A stretch of DNA of 64,000 nt from Pseudomonas koreensis (GTDB lineage: Bacteria > Pseudomonadota > Gammaproteobacteria > Pseudomonadales > Pseudomonadaceae). Location of the stretch: positions 1 to 64,000 of the forward strand of contig NZ_JAAQYM010000006.1 in the NCBI RefSeq assembly GCF_012986595.1, given 5' to 3'. The position numbers and the translations under genes were made by a program. Below the pieces are notes generated by a model. The model was not told where the DNA came from. It saw nothing but the letters and a program-made list of their open reading frames with translations, and made no database searches. Shown here piece after piece: positions 61,537 to 64,000 of the stretch; position 1 is the stretch's first letter; every line of letters begins with the position of its first letter.

Positions 61537-62541
61537 TCATTCCGCGAGCGCTTTGGCTCTGGCGATTGAAAACGCTTGCGGCAGGCTCGCGCCATTCTTC
61601 GCCGCCAGAATCTCGGCCATCACGCTGACCGCGATTTCCGCAGGGGTCTTGCTGCCGATGTAGAGGCCGATCGGCCCGTGCAGGCGCTCGAGTGACGCCT
61701 CGGTCTCTCCGAAATGTTCGATCAGGCGTTCGCGGCGCAGCTGGCTGTTGCGTCGCGAGCCGATGGCGCCGATGTAGAACGCCGGGCTGTGCAGCGCTTC
61801 GAGCAAGGCCAGATCGTCGAGTTTGGGGTCATGGCTCAAGGCGACGATGCAGGTGCGCAGATCGACCGCGAAGTCGCGGACCACGTCATCCGGCATGCCG
61901 ACGATGCGCTCCACGCCGTCTACCGCCCAAGTCTCGATGTACTCGGGACGCGGGTCGCAGACCGCCACCTTGAAGCCGTTGAACAACGCCATGGTCGCCA
62001 GGTACTCGGCCAACGCACCGGCCCCGATCATCAGCATCCGATAACCCGGCCCCAAGGTATTGAGCATCTGTGTGCCATCGAAGCTGAATTGTTCCGGTGT
62101 CGCGGTGGGTTCGAGTGTGACCTGGCCGCTCGCCAACGCCAGGCGCCGGCGCATCAGTTGCCCGGCGTCCAGTTGCGTCAGCAGTTCATCGAGTGACTGC
62201 CACGCCGGGTTGAATTCGAGGATCAGTTCAAGCGTGCCGCCGCAGGGCAAGCCGAATCGATGCGCTTCATCGGCGCTGACGCCATAGCGCACCACTTGCG
62301 GTGCGCTGTCGCAAAAACCGCTGCCGCCATGGGCGGTGGTGTAGCGATGGATCAGATCGTCTTCGATGCAGCCGCCGGACACGCTACCCACCACGCGACC
62401 GTCGTCACGCAAGGCCATCATCGACCCCGTCGGGCGCGGTGACGAACCCCAGGTGCGCGCCACTGTGGCGAGCAGCACACGCTCGCCGGCGGCAAGCCAG
62501 TCCCGCGCTGTGCGCAGGACCAGCAAGTCGATACTTTCCAT
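61537..62541 (-). CDS. XdhC-family molybdenum cofactor sulfurylation/insertion protein
   Basis: The 334-residue protein combines an N-terminal XdhC_CoxI domain (~10-110: LLATVARTWGSSPRPTGSMMAL, GSVSGGCIEDDLI) and a C-terminal Rossmann domain (~165-315: MLMIGAGALAEYLATMALF, YIGAIGSRRNSQLRRERL). Such proteins load and sulfurate the Mo cofactor of xanthine-dehydrogenase-like enzymes. It follows the cytochrome c and molybdopterin subunit genes in one operon. Confidence 0.9.
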   Translation of the reverse strand: MESIDLLVLRTARDWLAAGERVLLATVARTWGSSPRPTGSMMALRDDGRVVGSVSGGCIEDDLIHRYTTAHGGSGFCDSAPQVVRYGVSADEAHRFGLPCGGTLELILEFNPAWQSLDELLTQLDAGQLMRRRLALASGQVTLEPTATPEQFSFDGTQMLNTLGPGYRMLMIGAGALAEYLATMALFNGFKVAVCDPRPEYIETWAVDGVERIVGMPDDVVRDFAVDLRTCIVALSHDPKLDDLALLEALHSPAFYIGAIGSRRNSQLRRERLIEHFGETEASLERLHGPIGLYIGSKTPAEIAVSVMAEILAAKNGASLPQAFSIARAKALAE

Positions 62542-62553
62542 CAGGTTCTCCTC

Positions 62554-63906
62554 TTAACGCATCTGCAGGATGATCGGGCTGCTGCTGGCCGGATCGGTGT
62601 GTTCACGCAACTTGCTCACCGTCTGCGCATCAACCGCAGGGCTCTGATTGCCCCAGGTGCTGCGCATGAAGGTCAGCACCTCGGCGATCTGCTGATCCGA
62701 CAATTGCTCACGGAAGGCCGGCATGCGATAGGCGTCCGGCACCCCGGCCGCCACCACACGCTGCGAACCGTTGAGGGTGATGTTGATCGCCGAGGCACTT
62801 TCCTTGGCCAGTGCAGACGTTGCGCCGGCCAGCGGTGGCATCGATTCGGGCTGACCCTTGCCGTCCAGGCCATGGCACGAGGCGCAGCGCGTCACGTAGG
62901 TATGAGCACCGGGCGCGTCCAGACGTTCCGCTGCCGATGCGTTTTGATACTGCCAGGGCGCGCCGTCGCGTTCGCGGTCCCCGGGCAGCGACTTCAGGTA
63001 ATGCGCGATCGCGGTCAAATCCTCATCGTTCATGAACTGCGTAGAGTTGTTGAACGCCTCGGTCATCGAGCCGTAGACCACTGCGTGTTGATTGCGCCCG
63101 GTCTTGAGGAACTGCACGATCTGCGGCTCGCTCCAGCGGCCCAGGCCGGTGTTGTGATCATCGCGCAGGCTCGGTGCGTACCAGCCATCGAGCAAGGCGC
63201 CGGCGAGGTACGGCTTGCCGGATTCATCCAGTGCCTTTTCGTTGAACGCCAGGCCGCGCGGAGTATGGCAACTGCCGCAGTGCCCGGCGCCCTGGACGAG
63301 GTAGGCGCCGCGGTTCCACAGGGCGTCCTGTGATGGTTTGGCGGCGTAGGGTTCGGCATCGACAAACACGCCGTTCCACAGTGCAATCGGCCAGCGCAGG
63401 TTCAACGGCCACGGAATCGCACTCGGGATGTTCGCCTGCTTCACCGGCGCCACGCCTTTCATGAAGAACGCATACAGCGCACGCACGTCGTCATCACTGA
63501 GCTTGGCGTAGGACGGGTAGGGCATCGCCGGATACAGGCGGCGACTGTCGGGCGCCACGCCGTGGCGCACCGCCCGGTCGAAGTCCGCCAGGCTGTAGCG
63601 ACCGATGCCGGTTTGCGTGTCCGGGGTGATATTGGTCGCGTGGATCGCGCCCAGCGGCGTAGCCATTTCCAGGCCACCGGCGAACGGCGCACCGCCCGGC
63701 ACGCTGTGACAGGCCACGCAATCGCTGAGCCGGGCGACGTATTCGCCACGGGCGACCAGCGCCGGGTCGATGTCGGCCACGGCGATCTGATGGTGTTCAA
63801 GGCGCGAGACAGGCTCGCGGGTGACATACCAGGCCAGCAGGCCTGCCGCGACCAGGCATGGCACGGCCAGCCAGCCTGCGGTTCTTGCGAATCGGCTGTT
63901 ATTCAT
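62554..63906 (-). CDS. Three-haem cytochrome c subunit of a membrane dehydrogenase
   Basis: The 450-residue protein has an N-terminal signal-anchor (~8-28) and three c-type haem sites: CVACH (C63-H67), CGSCH (~210) and CASCH (~353). Alcohol/aldehyde dehydrogenase cytochrome subunits have this three-haem form and pass electrons from the periplasmic enzyme to ubiquinone. Here the partner is the molybdopterin dehydrogenase upstream. The ATG at 63906 is chosen over one at 63927. Confidence 0.92.
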   Translation of the reverse strand: MNNSRFARTAGWLAVPCLVAAGLLAWYVTREPVSRLEHHQIAVADIDPALVARGEYVARLSDCVACHSVPGGAPFAGGLEMATPLGAIHATNITPDTQTGIGRYSLADFDRAVRHGVAPDSRRLYPAMPYPSYAKLSDDDVRALYAFFMKGVAPVKQANIPSAIPWPLNLRWPIALWNGVFVDAEPYAAKPSQDALWNRGAYLVQGAGHCGSCHTPRGLAFNEKALDESGKPYLAGALLDGWYAPSLRDDHNTGLGRWSEPQIVQFLKTGRNQHAVVYGSMTEAFNNSTQFMNDEDLTAIAHYLKSLPGDRERDGAPWQYQNASAAERLDAPGAHTYVTRCASCHGLDGKGQPESMPPLAGATSALAKESASAINITLNGSQRVVAAGVPDAYRMPAFREQLSDQQIAEVLTFMRSTWGNQSPAVDAQTVSKLREHTDPASSSPIILQMR

Positions 63907-63923
63907 GGACGCTCCGGCGCTGA

Positions 63924-64000
63924 TCAAGTGAAGGTGTGTCGGCTCATGGGCAGGCTGCGCACCCGCTGACCGGTCAGCGTCGCCACCGCATTGGCGACGG
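63924..64000 (-). CDS. C-terminal end of a molybdopterin-binding dehydrogenase subunit (partial)
   Basis: The last 25 codons before the TGA at 63924-63926 read VANAVATLTGQRVRSLPMSR and HTFT. This is the typical C-terminus of isoquinoline-1-oxidoreductase/xanthine-dehydrogenase-like large subunits (ANAIFxATGxRVRxLP). The rest lies beyond the right edge. The stop is 17 bases before the cytochrome start, so the genes form one operon with XdhC. Confidence 0.75.
   Translation of the reverse strand, partial: VANAVATLTGQRVRSLPMSRHTFT

Noticed and set aside
1..64000. CRISPR array, prophage, integrase or complete insertion sequence
   Set aside because: No regularly spaced repeats, no transposase or phage-like genes were seen; the repeats found are REP-type palindromes.

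Overview
The window is chromosomal DNA of a fluorescent-group Pseudomonas. This rests on the 5S rRNA 3' end at the left edge, the GC-rich codon use, several families of Pseudomonas REP/REPIN palindromes, genus-typical small genes (DUF6124, DUF2790), and a hydroxyproline cluster in the order known from pseudomonads. No prophage, transposase, integrase or CRISPR array was seen. The window is mostly metabolic and regulatory genes, with an accessory patch of gene remnants around 19.6-24.4 kb.

Layout. 1-3 kb: end of an rRNA operon and its terminator, an MFS exporter, then a decayed divergent pair (a half-length EamA permease and a frameshifted LysR regulator). 3-7 kb: a ProP-type osmolyte symporter divergent from an OsmC-YcaO fusion. 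7-13 kb: a small PH-like protein, a LysR regulator divergent from a three-gene redox operon (MDR dehydrogenase, MRJP-like exported protein, ABM monooxygenase), a small lipoprotein and two small P-loop kinases separated by REP sequences. 13.3-18 kb: a tyrosine phosphatase fused to an autotransporter barrel, a CSS-EAL c-di-GMP phosphodiesterase and an AraC regulator. 18.6-24.4 kb: a luciferase-like oxidoreductase, an ABM protein, an AT-richer LtrA gene, a peroxiredoxin-DsbA pair, at least four gene fragments, and a DUF6124 gene behind a long, heavily structured leader. 24.8-30 kb: DUF2790, a LysR regulator, Mug glycosylase, DUF1801, tRNA-Gln, RidA and the 23S rRNA hydroxylase RlhA.

30-37.5 kb holds a complete trans-4-hydroxy-L-proline catabolic operon (permease, epimerase, deaminase, semialdehyde dehydrogenase, FAD dehydrogenase) with a divergent PAS-AraC regulator. 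37.5-40.8 kb is a phosphonate/selenate-type ABC importer (binding protein, ATPase, two permeases with 4-7 nt overlaps). 41-45.9 kb carries an HD hydrolase, an XRE regulator, a second RidA with a divergent LysR, an orphan radical-SAM protein and another LysR. 46-51.3 kb is an agmatine/polyamine locus: agmatine deiminase, N-carbamoylputrescine amidase, a PotF-like binding protein, a Tat-exported deiminase paralogue and a GlxA-type regulator.

51.3-56.8 kb: an exported alpha/beta hydrolase, an exported cupin, an AraC regulator, an SDR and a membrane diguanylate cyclase. 56.9-61.5 kb: a same-strand run of four redox/hydrolase genes ending upstream at an Old Yellow Enzyme reductase divergent from a TetR regulator, which looks like an electrophile-response unit. 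61.5-64 kb: an XdhC maturation factor, a three-haem cytochrome c and the C-terminal end of a molybdopterin dehydrogenase subunit, running off the right edge.
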